A stretch of DNA of 64,000 nt from G963674685 sp963674685 (GTDB taxonomy: Bacteria; Lernaellota; Lernaellaia; JACKCT01), in assembly GCA_963674685.2 (NCBI GenBank), contig CAXXWT010000007.1, positions 682,001-746,000 on the forward strand. The letters run 5' to 3'. Below, one piece after another: positions 8,410 through 17,011 of the stretch (position 1 is its first letter; every line of letters begins with the position of its first letter). The translations under genes were made by a program, and so were the position numbers. The notes under the pieces were generated by a model. It was not told the origin of the DNA, made no database searches, and saw only the letters and a program-made list of their open reading frames with translations.

Positions 8410-8853
8410 TTAAAACCTTGAATCCAGATTCAATGTCACGGGTCCGTCGTTGCAAAGGCTGACATCCATCATGGCGGCGAAACGTCCTGTCTGCGTGTCG
8501 ATGCCCATATCCCGGCAGCGCTCGCAGAATTTTTCGTACATGGGTACGGCGAGGTCCGGCCCGGCGGCGCCGGTGAAACTCGGGCGGCGGCCCTTGCGGC
8601 AATCGCCGAAGAGCGTGAATTGGGACACCACGAGCATCTGTCCGCCGGTGTCGAGAAGCGAACGGTTCATTTTTCCGTTCTCGTCTTCAAAGACGCGCAG
8701 TTCGGGAATTTTTCGCAGCATGTATTCCAGGTCTTTTTCCGCGTCGCTTTCCGCGACGCCTAAAAGGACCAGCAAACCCGGGCCGATTTCGCCCACCGTT
8801 TCGCCGCCTGTTTCCACCTTCGCCCATTTCACCCGCTGCAGCACCGCGCGCAT
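8410..8853 (-). CDS. dtd: D-aminoacyl-tRNA deacylase
   Basis: 147 residues, the full family length. DTD hydrolyses D-amino acids mischarged on tRNA, and also glycyl-tRNA(Ala), in the cytoplasm. The two diagnostic motifs are present: VVSQFTLFGD in the middle and NDGPVTLNL near the C-terminus, the latter holding the Gly-Pro chirality filter. The N-terminus MRAVLQRVKWAKVE is canonical. The start was chosen at 8853 rather than 8859 because GGAGG lies six bases before the former but directly abuts the latter. It stands alone, between a membrane protein gene on the other strand and a lipoprotein gene on the same strand. Confidence 0.95.
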   Translation of the reverse strand: MRAVLQRVKWAKVETGGETVGEIGPGLLVLLGVAESDAEKDLEYMLRKIPELRVFEDENGKMNRSLLDTGGQMLVVSQFTLFGDCRKGRRPSFTGAAGPDLAVPMYEKFCERCRDMGIDTQTGRFAAMMDVSLCNDGPVTLNLDSRF

Positions 8854-8942
8854 TGACATCCTCCAAAAGCGCTCACATCAATGACCGATCATGTTGTGAA
8901 AACAAATTGAAGGCAAGGAGATGTGGTTTGACAATGGATTAT

Positions 8943-11240
8943 TTACAGCGGTTCGTTTGAAATCCAGGCGCGCCACAGGCCTCCTTTTTCCGTATAGGCC
9001 GCCTGCCATGTCGTATCGTCGATGCGTATCGGCGCGGCCTTTATCGCGTAATAGAAGCCCGTGTCGATTACCGTTTCATGCCAGCCGCCGGCGCTTTCGT
9101 GAAGGTAATAATAGGCTTCGAACGAAACGTTTTCGGCGTACGTCGCGAAGAACACGTGCCGCATGCCCAGATCGTCGAAAAACAAAAATCCGTCCTTGGA
9201 GGCGCCGCCGTAATGCGCGCCGATCGGCGTCGACTGCCAGACGCCGTTTTCGTATTTGGCGATGTAGATTTCATTCAGGCAGCCATCGGCCCATAATTGC
9301 TGCATGGCGCCGGAGGGATCTTTTTCCAGACTCTCGTAAACGCCGGGGCATAAGGTTGTCGTAGACACGTTTTTAATGGTCCATATTTCATTTTCGCGAT
9401 GGGCGCAGCGGACGTCATCGTCGTACTTGGCTTCGTAACATGTGACCACGTTTCCCTGGGCGTCAGCCCACAAAGACAGATGGGATGAAGTCGTTTGGAC
9501 GGCGCTTTCCTCCGGGACGGTTTCCGCGGTCCACACGCCGGTTTCGCGCCGGGCGTAATAGATGTCGGTATTGATATAAATCACGTGCGGGGCATCCGAT
9601 TCATCCAGATGGATTCCGACTCTTTTCTCGGTAATCTCGCCGATCTGCTCACTGACCCATTCGCCGCTTTCGTTGGTGAGGTACATGGCGTAGTCCGACA
9701 ATGATCTCGTCGCGCCGACGATGTGATACGCGCCCGTGGAAGACACGACGCCGCTGTACCAGGAGACGTCTTCCAGTTCCAGGTCGATGTTTTCGAAGTC
9801 CCACTCGCCCGCTTCATAGCGCGCCGTTTGCAGCCCGTCCGGCTTTTGCAAAATCGTTTCCAGAGCCTCGCCGTCTTTGCGCTGCGCGATGATGCTGTAG
9901 ATATTGTCCCTGTCGCTTAAAATCGTTTTATCCCACGCCTTGGCGCCGCTGACGGCGTAGTACAAGTAATCGTCTTCAAGGCCTTCATAGGCCAGGCGCC
10001 ACTGCCCGCTCGGGTCCATATCGACGGCAACGACAAAGTTACTCTGAATTCCCAGATCGCTTTCCGTCCATCCGCTGTCGCCCTGCACGGTCTCGAATGT
10101 CGCATATTCGGAATATTGCGTGTTGAGCACGTGGATTTTGCCGTTTTCGTCTAGAAAAATATCCCGGTGACTGCCCGTTAACGGAATATTTTCCAGTTCC
10201 CAGTCGGTTTCGCCTTTCGACGCATGCACATAGCCGTTATCATATTGGTGGAATACGAGGTGGGGCTCGTCGTCTGCATCCAGGATGAATTCCAGGAAGC
10301 TGTTTCCGTACAGTTCGACCCGGCTGAATTCCCAGTTCCCGCCGCTGCGCTTTGCGTAATTGATTTGATCGAATACGTGGCCGTAGCCGTCGTACCAATC
10401 CTCATCGAAGGCGACGTGGGGCTCGTCATTGGAATCAATACGCATTTCGCAAGTGATTCCCGGCTCGCCGTAAGTCACAATGTCTTCGATGGTCCATGAG
10501 CCGCTTTCATTGCTTGCGTGATGCTTATTAGAGCCCCCGGAACCTTGCAGGCAGAAGTGAACATGGCACAGTGAGTCGGTTACAAGGCGAACCAGGTAGT
10601 CCGAATAGTGATCGGAAGTTATGACAAATTCTTCCCAGCTCTCGCCTGTGCGCTGGATGTGATAAATGCGGTCGTCGCGATAATCATGGTCAATCACGTG
10701 GAGGCGGCCGCAGGCGTCGTAGGCGGCGCCCAGGACTTTGCCGGCCTCCCGGACAAGGTCTTCGCTGATTTGATCGCCGTCGATGGTGTATAAGTAGATG
10801 TCCCCGCCGATTTCCGCCAGGACGAATACGCGGCCGTCGCTTGCGCGCATCACGTTCGTCGGAAGCGGTTCGCCGCCCAACCACGCCTCACGCAGCGTCA
10901 TGACATCATTGACATCGTCGTCGATGTCGTCATCCACGTCATCGTCAACATCATCGTCAACGTCGTCGTTTGCGTCATCGTTTGCGTCATCGTCCGTGTC
11001 ATCATTGAGATCATCGTCAATATCGTCATCCACGTCATCATCGGCGTCATCGTCCACGTCGTCATCGGAATCGTCATCATCAATCGAATCGTCATTCGCG
11101 TCGTCGTTGAGGGGGTCGCCGGCGTCGTTGTCGCTGTCATCGTCCTGCCCTGAGCCTGTCGAAGGGTCGTCATCGTCTCCGCAGGATAGGACGCAAAGGG
11201 ATAATGCCGTCAAAAGCGCAATAAGGATAAACGGCTTCAT
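8943..11240 (-). CDS. Very large lipoprotein: acidic tetrad linker plus propeller-like repeats
   Basis: 765 residues. A signal peptide ends LSLCVLSC, then GDDDD, then the peptide PSTGSGQ encoded by a dispersed DNA repeat. A linker of about 90 residues in [DN]-D-D-[VILA] units runs to ~residue 113. The body consists of ~50-60-residue repeats, each with D-x-x-D-x-P-H-(V/L)-x-F and a later N-W/D-W-E segment, for example DSNDEPHVAFDEDW, DADDEPHLVFHQYD and LDESDAPHVIYIN. This is the pattern of a BNR/sialidase-like beta-propeller. There are no hydrolase motifs. Probably surface-exposed; ligand unknown. The start follows AGGAGG. Confidence 0.85.
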   Translation of the reverse strand: MKPFILIALLTALSLCVLSCGDDDDPSTGSGQDDDSDNDAGDPLNDDANDDSIDDDDSDDDVDDDADDDVDDDIDDDLNDDTDDDANDDANDDVDDDVDDDVDDDIDDDVNDVMTLREAWLGGEPLPTNVMRASDGRVFVLAEIGGDIYLYTIDGDQISEDLVREAGKVLGAAYDACGRLHVIDHDYRDDRIYHIQRTGESWEEFVITSDHYSDYLVRLVTDSLCHVHFCLQGSGGSNKHHASNESGSWTIEDIVTYGEPGITCEMRIDSNDEPHVAFDEDWYDGYGHVFDQINYAKRSGGNWEFSRVELYGNSFLEFILDADDEPHLVFHQYDNGYVHASKGETDWELENIPLTGSHRDIFLDENGKIHVLNTQYSEYATFETVQGDSGWTESDLGIQSNFVVAVDMDPSGQWRLAYEGLEDDYLYYAVSGAKAWDKTILSDRDNIYSIIAQRKDGEALETILQKPDGLQTARYEAGEWDFENIDLELEDVSWYSGVVSSTGAYHIVGATRSLSDYAMYLTNESGEWVSEQIGEITEKRVGIHLDESDAPHVIYINTDIYYARRETGVWTAETVPEESAVQTTSSHLSLWADAQGNVVTCYEAKYDDDVRCAHRENEIWTIKNVSTTTLCPGVYESLEKDPSGAMQQLWADGCLNEIYIAKYENGVWQSTPIGAHYGGASKDGFLFFDDLGMRHVFFATYAENVSFEAYYYLHESAGGWHETVIDTGFYYAIKAAPIRIDDTTWQAAYTEKGGLWRAWISNEPL
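10905..11098 (-). repeat. Linker-coding tandem repeat, 12-bp period
   Basis: The DNA encoding the acidic linker repeats every 12 bases (three Asp/Asn codons plus one aliphatic or Ala codon). GAT and GAC are mixed at equivalent positions, so copies differ at DNA level while the protein pattern is kept. Confidence 0.75.
11144..11166. repeat. Short dispersed repeat inserted in frame in lipoprotein linker, copy 1
   Basis: A 23-base sequence with core CCCTGAGCCTGTCGAAGGG. On the minus strand it encodes part of PSTGSGQ within the Asp-rich linker of the lipoprotein at 8943-11240. A copy with one base different lies at 16340-16362 in the linker of another lipoprotein. I recognise the core as a REP-like sequence common in environmental genomes (from memory). 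Confidence 0.75.
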
Positions 11241-11502
11241 TTCAGCCTCCTGTGATTTGGTTCGGCGCTATTTGGCGATGTCCGCAAATTCGAAACTCCG
11301 TTGCCCGCTTCGCGGGCTTAGTAAATATTATTGATGCCTTTACCCATAGCTCGCGCTATGGGCTATGTCTCCCAGGCCCGCTTCGCGGGCATGCACAGCC
11401 GGGGGCGGCTGTGCCACACGCGTTTGCGAACCCTGAACACTAACCACTAACCACTAGCCACTAGCCACTAGCCACTCGCCACTCGCCACTAACCACTATC
11501 CG
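11241..11502. other. Intergenic region packed with hairpins and a heptamer array
   Basis: No gene. It contains GCCCGCTTCGCGGGC twice (in the 11300s and the 11380s), a CCCATAG...CTATGGG hairpin between them, and CACAGCC...GGCTGTG just after. The heptamer array then follows. All are perfect or near-perfect stems without T runs, so they look like repeat-derived palindromes rather than terminators. Confidence 0.5.
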
Positions 11503-11513
11503 CTACTCACTGA
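11437..11513. repeat. Heptanucleotide tandem array, CCACTAR-type
   Basis: About eleven 7-base units in a row: CCACTAA, CCACTAG (three times), CCACTCG (twice), CCACTAA, CCACTAT and degenerate flanking units. The last units run into the 3' end of the minus-strand gene that stops at 11503, so they supply its final codons and stop. Confidence 0.8.
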
Positions 11514-14001
11514 ACTCGTCGGGACCGATGTCCCATCCGCTATCCAGAGGACGCTGCTCGCCGTCCATGTCGTAATCCGCCAGATCGCCCGAGTACCAGG
11601 ATACCGGATCGACGCCGGCGTCGATCATGGGGCTCGTTGCGAGAAGATGAAAATTCCGGCTGCTCCACTGCGTGCCGGCAAATTGCGGATCCGTGTCCAT
11701 GTTGCCGCTCGCCTCGGCGCATCCCGTCCAGTCGCAGGCGTTCACATCCGTCGGAGCGCATTGAACGCCGCCGCTGCGAGACAACATGCAATGGTCGCCG
11801 GCGGACGTGATGTTGTTGTTGATAAGACTCACCGAACCGGTGACTCTGAAACCATACGTGGGTTCCGGATCGCCATAGTTGTAATTGTCGTAACCCGAGT
11901 CGATAACATTATTGATGAAAACGGCCTCGGCGGGATCGTCGATCCTTGCGCCCGCGGCTTCTCCATTGGAGTAGAGTTTAACGACGTTATTGACCATGGT
12001 CGTAACGCCACCGTAGGCCCAGACGCCGATGCCCTTGTTTCCCCAATCCGGCAATCCGCCGCCCCAGCCGATAATCACTGAGTTGGCGCAATTTGTTGTT
12101 CCGCTGCTGACAATGCCATAGGCCGTTTCCGCGCCAAGGCCGACAATCGTCGAACGCTGCACGACGGCGCTTCCTTCAATCATCATGCCCGTTGATTGGT
12201 AATGATAGCCGAGGTCGGGACAGGAGCCGTCGCCGGTGATATTACTGTCCTCCACGCGTACTTCACCTTTTGCGTGAATGCCGACTGAAGTGACTGTGAA
12301 ATACCCCGTTCCCGCGCCTGATGTGATGCCGCTGGATTTCACATATACCGTCGATCCTGTTTCCGAGACGATCCCATATGAAGTCTGCCCGCTTCCGGCA
12401 GTGAATTCACAGTTGATGAAAGACGCCGTTCCGTAAACTCTCGCAGCGTTGGACTGCGTGTCCGAACCGAATAAATACATGGAAGTATCGCGGACGGTCA
12501 GACGCCCGTACACCATCATTCCATCTATCACGTCGGGATTGCTGTCGCCGAAATCCCCGTTTTGTACGACGGCGGCGCCGTTTTCCTCAACGCGAATCAA
12601 ACTCGCCTCATCGCCTCTGATAGTGAAAAACGCCTTGTCGACGATTGCAAAACCGTTCACTACGTTAACGGCGTAGCCAACTTCCGTTCCGCCGAAGGCA
12701 AACAAGGTCCAGTCGTCATCGGACACGAGAGTGCCGCCTTCGCGAACTTCCATGGCGACGGACTTGGGAGTCGACGAACCTTCGTACGTGTTCTTTCGGC
12801 TCCACGCAAAACCGCCGTCCACGACGATGCCGTATGACTCGGATGCCGATGAAACCCAGTTGTCGGGACGAATATCGCAGTATTGTACAAGAGCTTTTCC
12901 CCGGACGATCAGGCTGATTGCCGGATCGGGGGTTTCTCCGCCCGTCAGGATCAGTCCGTAAATGGCAACATTCGCTCCTTCTTCAACAGTAACGGCAGCC
13001 GCACCGACCGATTTGATAGTGTAGTACGCCTCATCGGCAGTAGATTGATTTGTATTTGAGGATGGGCTGTAACCATAGATGGAAACGGAAGTCGTGACGC
13101 TCTCATCGTAGCTGTAGCCGGAAACGAAAACGACTTTGCCTTCCATCTCAGCCAGATCGACGCCCGCCTGCACGGTCAGTTTGGGCTCGGCCATGGTTCC
13201 GGGATTTCCGTCGTCGCCCGACGGATCGACGAAGACGCCGTTGTCGTCGCTTGGAATAAGGTCCGCGCCGTCGCAATCCTGATCCACGCCGTCGTTTGGG
13301 ATCTCCGGCGCGCCGGGATAAATGAGCGCGTTTTGGATATCGCAGTCCTCTTCGGCCAGAGCTGCGCCCGTGTCTGGGAATCCGTCGCAGTCGCTGTCGA
13401 AGCCCTCGTCGATCCAGCCGTCGCAGTTGTTGTCGATGCCATCGAGTATTTCCACGCCGCCGGGTTTGGCGGCCGCCTCGTCGTCATTGCAATCGCCCTG
13501 CGCTTCGGTAAACAGATCGCCGTCGTTGTCTTCGTCGAGGGAGCCGACGATCACGCTTTCGGCCATGCATAGTTGGCTTAGGACCGGCTGCGTCGTCGTG
13601 GTGGATGTCGTTGTTGAACCCACCGTGGTCGTCGTTGTCGTTTCCAGGGTCGTCGTGGTCGTCGTTGTGACGACGGTTGTAGTCGTTGTCGCCGGCGCCG
13701 TGGTGGTCGTCGTGGTGGGAGGCGTCGTATCGTCGTCGTCAACGTCATCGTCGATATCGTCATCCACGTCGTCATTGACATCGTCATCCACGTCGTCGTC
13801 TAAGTCATCATTGAGATCGTCATCCGTGTCATCGTTGGCGTCATCATCGATATCATCATTGAGGTCGTCATTCACGTCATCGTCCGCGTCGTCGTCAGCC
13901 GGATTGTCGGCGTCGTCGTTATCATCGTCATCATCGCCACAGGAAAGAGTGAATAAAGAAAAAACAAGCAGCACCAACATAAGAACCGTCATTGATTTCA
14001 T
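11503..14001 (-). CDS. Giant lipoprotein: acidic linker, Thr-rich tract, MopE motifs, parallel beta-helix
   Basis: 832 residues from ATG 14001, which follows GGAGATCGAA; the upstream ATG at 14046 only adds a non-signal extension. Order: lipobox LFTLSC then GDDDDDNDD; ~75-residue tetrad linker; ~50-residue Thr-rich tract (runs of T broken by P, A, V), a probable extended or glycosylated stalk; MopE-type metal-binding motifs (GDCNDDEAAAKPG, DGIDNNCDGWIDEGFDSDCDG, IYPGAPEIPNDGVDQDCDG); then ~480 residues of right-handed beta-helix-like repeats with many N/V-rich turns (INCEFTAGSG, FINNVIDSG), ending in the PQFAGTQWSS...DIGPDEFSE terminus typical of choice-of-anchor/IPT surface helices. Likely exported and cell-surface bound; the passenger may bind or cleave polysaccharide, but no catalytic site is visible. 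Confidence 0.85.
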   Translation of the reverse strand: MKSMTVLMLVLLVFSLFTLSCGDDDDDNDDADNPADDDADDDVNDDLNDDIDDDANDDTDDDLNDDLDDDVDDDVNDDVDDDIDDDVDDDDTTPPTTTTTTAPATTTTTVVTTTTTTTLETTTTTTVGSTTTSTTTTQPVLSQLCMAESVIVGSLDEDNDGDLFTEAQGDCNDDEAAAKPGGVEILDGIDNNCDGWIDEGFDSDCDGFPDTGAALAEEDCDIQNALIYPGAPEIPNDGVDQDCDGADLIPSDDNGVFVDPSGDDGNPGTMAEPKLTVQAGVDLAEMEGKVVFVSGYSYDESVTTSVSIYGYSPSSNTNQSTADEAYYTIKSVGAAAVTVEEGANVAIYGLILTGGETPDPAISLIVRGKALVQYCDIRPDNWVSSASESYGIVVDGGFAWSRKNTYEGSSTPKSVAMEVREGGTLVSDDDWTLFAFGGTEVGYAVNVVNGFAIVDKAFFTIRGDEASLIRVEENGAAVVQNGDFGDSNPDVIDGMMVYGRLTVRDTSMYLFGSDTQSNAARVYGTASFINCEFTAGSGQTSYGIVSETGSTVYVKSSGITSGAGTGYFTVTSVGIHAKGEVRVEDSNITGDGSCPDLGYHYQSTGMMIEGSAVVQRSTIVGLGAETAYGIVSSGTTNCANSVIIGWGGGLPDWGNKGIGVWAYGGVTTMVNNVVKLYSNGEAAGARIDDPAEAVFINNVIDSGYDNYNYGDPEPTYGFRVTGSVSLINNNITSAGDHCMLSRSGGVQCAPTDVNACDWTGCAEASGNMDTDPQFAGTQWSSRNFHLLATSPMIDAGVDPVSWYSGDLADYDMDGEQRPLDSGWDIGPDEFSE
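13737..13930 (-). repeat. Linker-coding tandem repeat, 12-bp period
   Basis: Encodes the [DN]-D-D-[VILAT] tetrads of the beta-helix lipoprotein; codon choice for Asp varies between copies. The Thr-codon-rich tract lies just downstream in the gene, at about 13590-13735. Confidence 0.7.
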
Positions 14002-14138
14002 TTCGATCTCCAGTGATTTTACGATGTAAAAATTCGGCACATTCAAGAAATCCGAAATCCTTTTTGCAAGTCACAGATCACGCGCCTGCTTTCGTTCGCT
14101 TTCACAAGAGCTTCAGCGCGGCTATTGTTCACCGGCCG

Positions 14139-16457
14139 CTAATCACGGGCCACTGCCTCAATCCACGTGGAGTATTCGCACTCCTCCGGAACGCCGTCAT
14201 TGTCGTGATCGTATTCGTCACTGAGCTGCCTGCCTTCGGCGTCGTACGACCAGCTCCGGGACCAATCAATGACGGTGTCGCAATCGTTGTCCGCCGTTTC
14301 CGTTAACCTGTTTCCGTCATCGTCATATGTATAGGCATAACAAATTTCGTATTCGTCGTCGCAATTTCGATCATAAATCGAAGAGACTGCATTTCCGTTT
14401 TCGTCGCGTGTATAATAGTTGCAACTCAATATCCATCCGCCGCATCCGGTATCCTCCCGGTATGCTGTGACATATCCGTTTTCGTCATAGTACGTGGTCG
14501 AACACCACGGCTCCGTCGTCCCGAAGAAGGGGTCAAAATAGATGTGTAGTGAGCTGTCGTCCGCGGCGTAAGTGTAGTACGTCGTGGCGTAATATCCGAA
14601 TGTCTCGTGGCTGTGCGTGTGGTAATCCGTTTGAATGAGTCTTTGCCTGTCGTCGTAGAAACTGTCCGAGTACCCGTTTAAGTCGCCGCTCCATCCGTCA
14701 TAGTTATATTCATGGGAATGCGCGCCGTCGTCGCTATAAACGGTGTATATGCATGCGCCGAGCGCGCCGTCGCAATTATTGCTTCCGCGGTATGCTATCT
14801 GCCGGCCTTGTTCATTATAATTAAATTCGGCGCAGTATTTATCCGGCTGACCGTCGCAGTCCGTGTCCGTGGATGCGGCATGGAGCAAATCATCGGTATT
14901 ATAGGTTTCGCTGGAGCATTCATCGCGAATCTGATCGCATTCGTCATCTTGCGCCTTATAATGCGCGGTATACCCGTCGCCGATTTCTTCCTGCCAATAT
15001 TCCCAACACAGCAGTTTTTCCGAGCAGGCGTCGGCGTCGGCGTTTTGCGTCGATTGCGCCTCGGAATTCATCGTCGCAGGGGGGTATGACCGGGTTTTTC
15101 CCGGCTCGCCCGCATTCCGGCTCGCCGCGGCGTCGGGGAAATACCTCGCAGGATCTTCGTCGATAATCGTGTGCCGGAAGCAGTAATCATTAATCCCGTC
15201 GCCGTTTGTGTCCGTCAGATGGGTCAATTCCCTGTCTTGCGCGTCGTATGTATGATAATCCGTATATTCAAAAGTTCCGTCGCAATTTGCATCTTTTGTT
15301 TCAGTCAGTTCCAGCCCGGATTCCGTATATGTATAATCGGTGCAAATGTCCGTCGTCCCGTCGCAAAGGCTGTCGGTCGCTAATGACGTCAAGTGGCCCT
15401 GCTCGTCATATTCATAATAATGGCAGGAATAGTCCGAGCCGTCGCAGTTGTTTTCAGAGCGGCGCTCATATTTCCGGTTTTCGGCGTCGAAATAATCCGT
15501 CCAGCAAGATTCCGGCGCGCCGTCGCAACTGTCGTCTTCTTCGACGTGCGTCCTTTCCGGGTCCGACATATAGGAATAAAGAGTGCACCTGTACCAGTAA
15601 TCGGGATAGTCATCCGGATACAGGGAATAATACATTCCGGTCAGTCTGTTTTGATCGTCATATTCCCATTTTGTCAGGGCTTCCGTTCGGGCGTTGGAAA
15701 AGGATTTACTGTATTTATATTGAATGCCGGTTGCGTTTTTATACGCGCTGATGTTTGCTCCGGCGCTTTCCCAGGTGCAATCGCCTGATCCGATCGAGAG
15801 GATTTGATTGCCCGCGTGATCGTACAGATATCTTCTGCAACTGGAGTCCAAGACGCCGTCACAGTCTTCGTCCTCTCCGTATTTGATCATCCGCCCGGCG
15901 TCATCGAAGATGTACTGCGAGCACAAATCAACTCCGCCGTCGCAATCCCGATCAAGCCCGCGGTTTAATTGCTTGCCGGAATCGCTGTACGTGTCTTCAT
16001 AGCAATTATTGATAAGCGAGCATTCTACGTCGTCGTCCACGGTATCGTCATCGACATCATCATCGATGTCGTCATCGACGTCGTCGTTCACGTCGTCGTT
16101 CACATCGTCATTAACGTCATCGTCAATATCGTCATTCACGTCGTCATTAACGTCATCGTCAATATCGTCATCCACGTCGTCATTAACGTCATCGTCAATA
16201 TCGTCGTTCAGGTCGTCGTCCGCATCATCATTGCCGTCGTTCACATCGTCATTGATGTCATCGTTCAGATCGTCATCCACGTCGTCGTTGACATCATCGT
16301 CCGCGTCGTCATCATCGGCGGGATCATCGTCACCATCAGCCTGCCCTGAGCTTGTCGAAGGGTCGTCGTTATCATCGTCATCATCGCCGCAGGAAACGAT
16401 TGTCGCAAAGGATGAGACAATAATGACCAGCAAGATTGAAGCTTTCAGAAAACTCAT
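14139..16457 (-). CDS. Giant lipoprotein: longest acidic linker plus YD-like repeats with DxxCDG insertions
   Basis: 772 residues from ATG 16457, preceded by GGGAGTG. The lipobox SFATIVSC is followed by GDDDDDNDD, PSTSSGQ from the dispersed repeat, and a linker of about 30 tetrads to ~residue 143. The body alternates two short units many times: a YD-like unit (YDDAGRMIKYGED, YDEQGHLTSLATD, YDDDGNRLTETAD) and a D-x-N/D-C-D-G-x-x-(E/D)-x-C-x-x-Y unit (DEDCDGVLDSSCRRYLY, DANCDGTFEYTDYHTY). The first resembles RHS/YD repeats and the second a Ca-loop of MopE/thrombospondin type with an added Cys pair. No toxin-like C-terminal domain and no RHS core signature were seen. Function unknown. Confidence 0.8.
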   Translation of the reverse strand: MSFLKASILLVIIVSSFATIVSCGDDDDDNDDPSTSSGQADGDDDPADDDDADDDVNDDVDDDLNDDINDDVNDGNDDADDDLNDDIDDDVNDDVDDDIDDDVNDDVNDDIDDDVNDDVNDDVNDDVDDDIDDDVDDDTVDDDVECSLINNCYEDTYSDSGKQLNRGLDRDCDGGVDLCSQYIFDDAGRMIKYGEDEDCDGVLDSSCRRYLYDHAGNQILSIGSGDCTWESAGANISAYKNATGIQYKYSKSFSNARTEALTKWEYDDQNRLTGMYYSLYPDDYPDYWYRCTLYSYMSDPERTHVEEDDSCDGAPESCWTDYFDAENRKYERRSENNCDGSDYSCHYYEYDEQGHLTSLATDSLCDGTTDICTDYTYTESGLELTETKDANCDGTFEYTDYHTYDAQDRELTHLTDTNGDGINDYCFRHTIIDEDPARYFPDAAASRNAGEPGKTRSYPPATMNSEAQSTQNADADACSEKLLCWEYWQEEIGDGYTAHYKAQDDECDQIRDECSSETYNTDDLLHAASTDTDCDGQPDKYCAEFNYNEQGRQIAYRGSNNCDGALGACIYTVYSDDGAHSHEYNYDGWSGDLNGYSDSFYDDRQRLIQTDYHTHSHETFGYYATTYYTYAADDSSLHIYFDPFFGTTEPWCSTTYYDENGYVTAYREDTGCGGWILSCNYYTRDENGNAVSSIYDRNCDDEYEICYAYTYDDDGNRLTETADNDCDTVIDWSRSWSYDAEGRQLSDEYDHDNDGVPEECEYSTWIEAVARD
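16028..16320 (-). repeat. Linker-coding tandem repeat, 12-bp period, longest in window
   Basis: About 24 to 30 consecutive 12-base units encoding [DN]-D-D-[VIL] tetrads. The reverse frames give long valine- or serine-rich open frames that are artefacts of this composition. Confidence 0.75.
16340..16362. repeat. Short dispersed repeat inserted in frame in lipoprotein linker, copy 2
   Basis: Core CCCTGAGCTTGTCGAAGGG, one base different from the copy at 11144-11166. In the gene it encodes PSTSSGQ in the same relative place, just after the first Asp run that follows the lipidated Cys. Confidence 0.75.
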
Positions 16458-17011
16458 GGCGCACTCCCGCACGAAAAAGAGATGATATCGCAATCTCCTC
16501 CCGCCTACGCGATTTTGCCCCTCCGGAATTTAACAAAACAAGGATAATTGATTTTTACTTTAAATAAAAGAGTTTTGGCCTGGGAAAGAAGAATGAATTT
16601 AGGATGAAGGAATAATCGCCTCGCAAGATCCATAAAGAAAATAGGTTGGTGCGTCTACCTCAACTCATCCCTATTTTTTTTACCCGCTTACTCATTCCCC
16701 TTCGCCATAGCTCAGGCGAATCTGTCGTGCGCGGCTCTGTGTCGATTGTGCCGGGCAAAATGCTTTTCGCATATCAAAACATTCTGAACTGAGCCGCGAA
16801 TGGCGGACACGCCAAAGATCGTCAGATCGAGGCGTGTGAATGAGCGGGTGTGCATCGAATTGAAAAATGATTTCCATTAAACGCACAGCCACTTGGCAAC
16901 GACCGACCCGCAAGCCCGCGAAACGAAAATCCAAAGCTGCTTGAATCGACGCGTTTGATCACCTAAAGTGCCTTGGAGAATGCTTATGAAATGATAACCA
17001 TGGAGGCTATA
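16458..17011. other. Gene-free region between divergent lipoprotein genes
   Basis: About 550 bases with no convincing reading frame. The left third is AT-rich and probably holds the promoter of the giant lipoprotein; the right two thirds are GC-richer. No clear terminator, tRNA or strong palindrome was found. Confidence 0.4.

Noticed and set aside
15969..16349. Valine-rich and serine-rich frames opposite the acidic linkers (similar ones in the other linkers)
   Set aside because: They come from reading Asp codon repeats in reverse; runs of VVHVVV or SSSTSS are artefacts.
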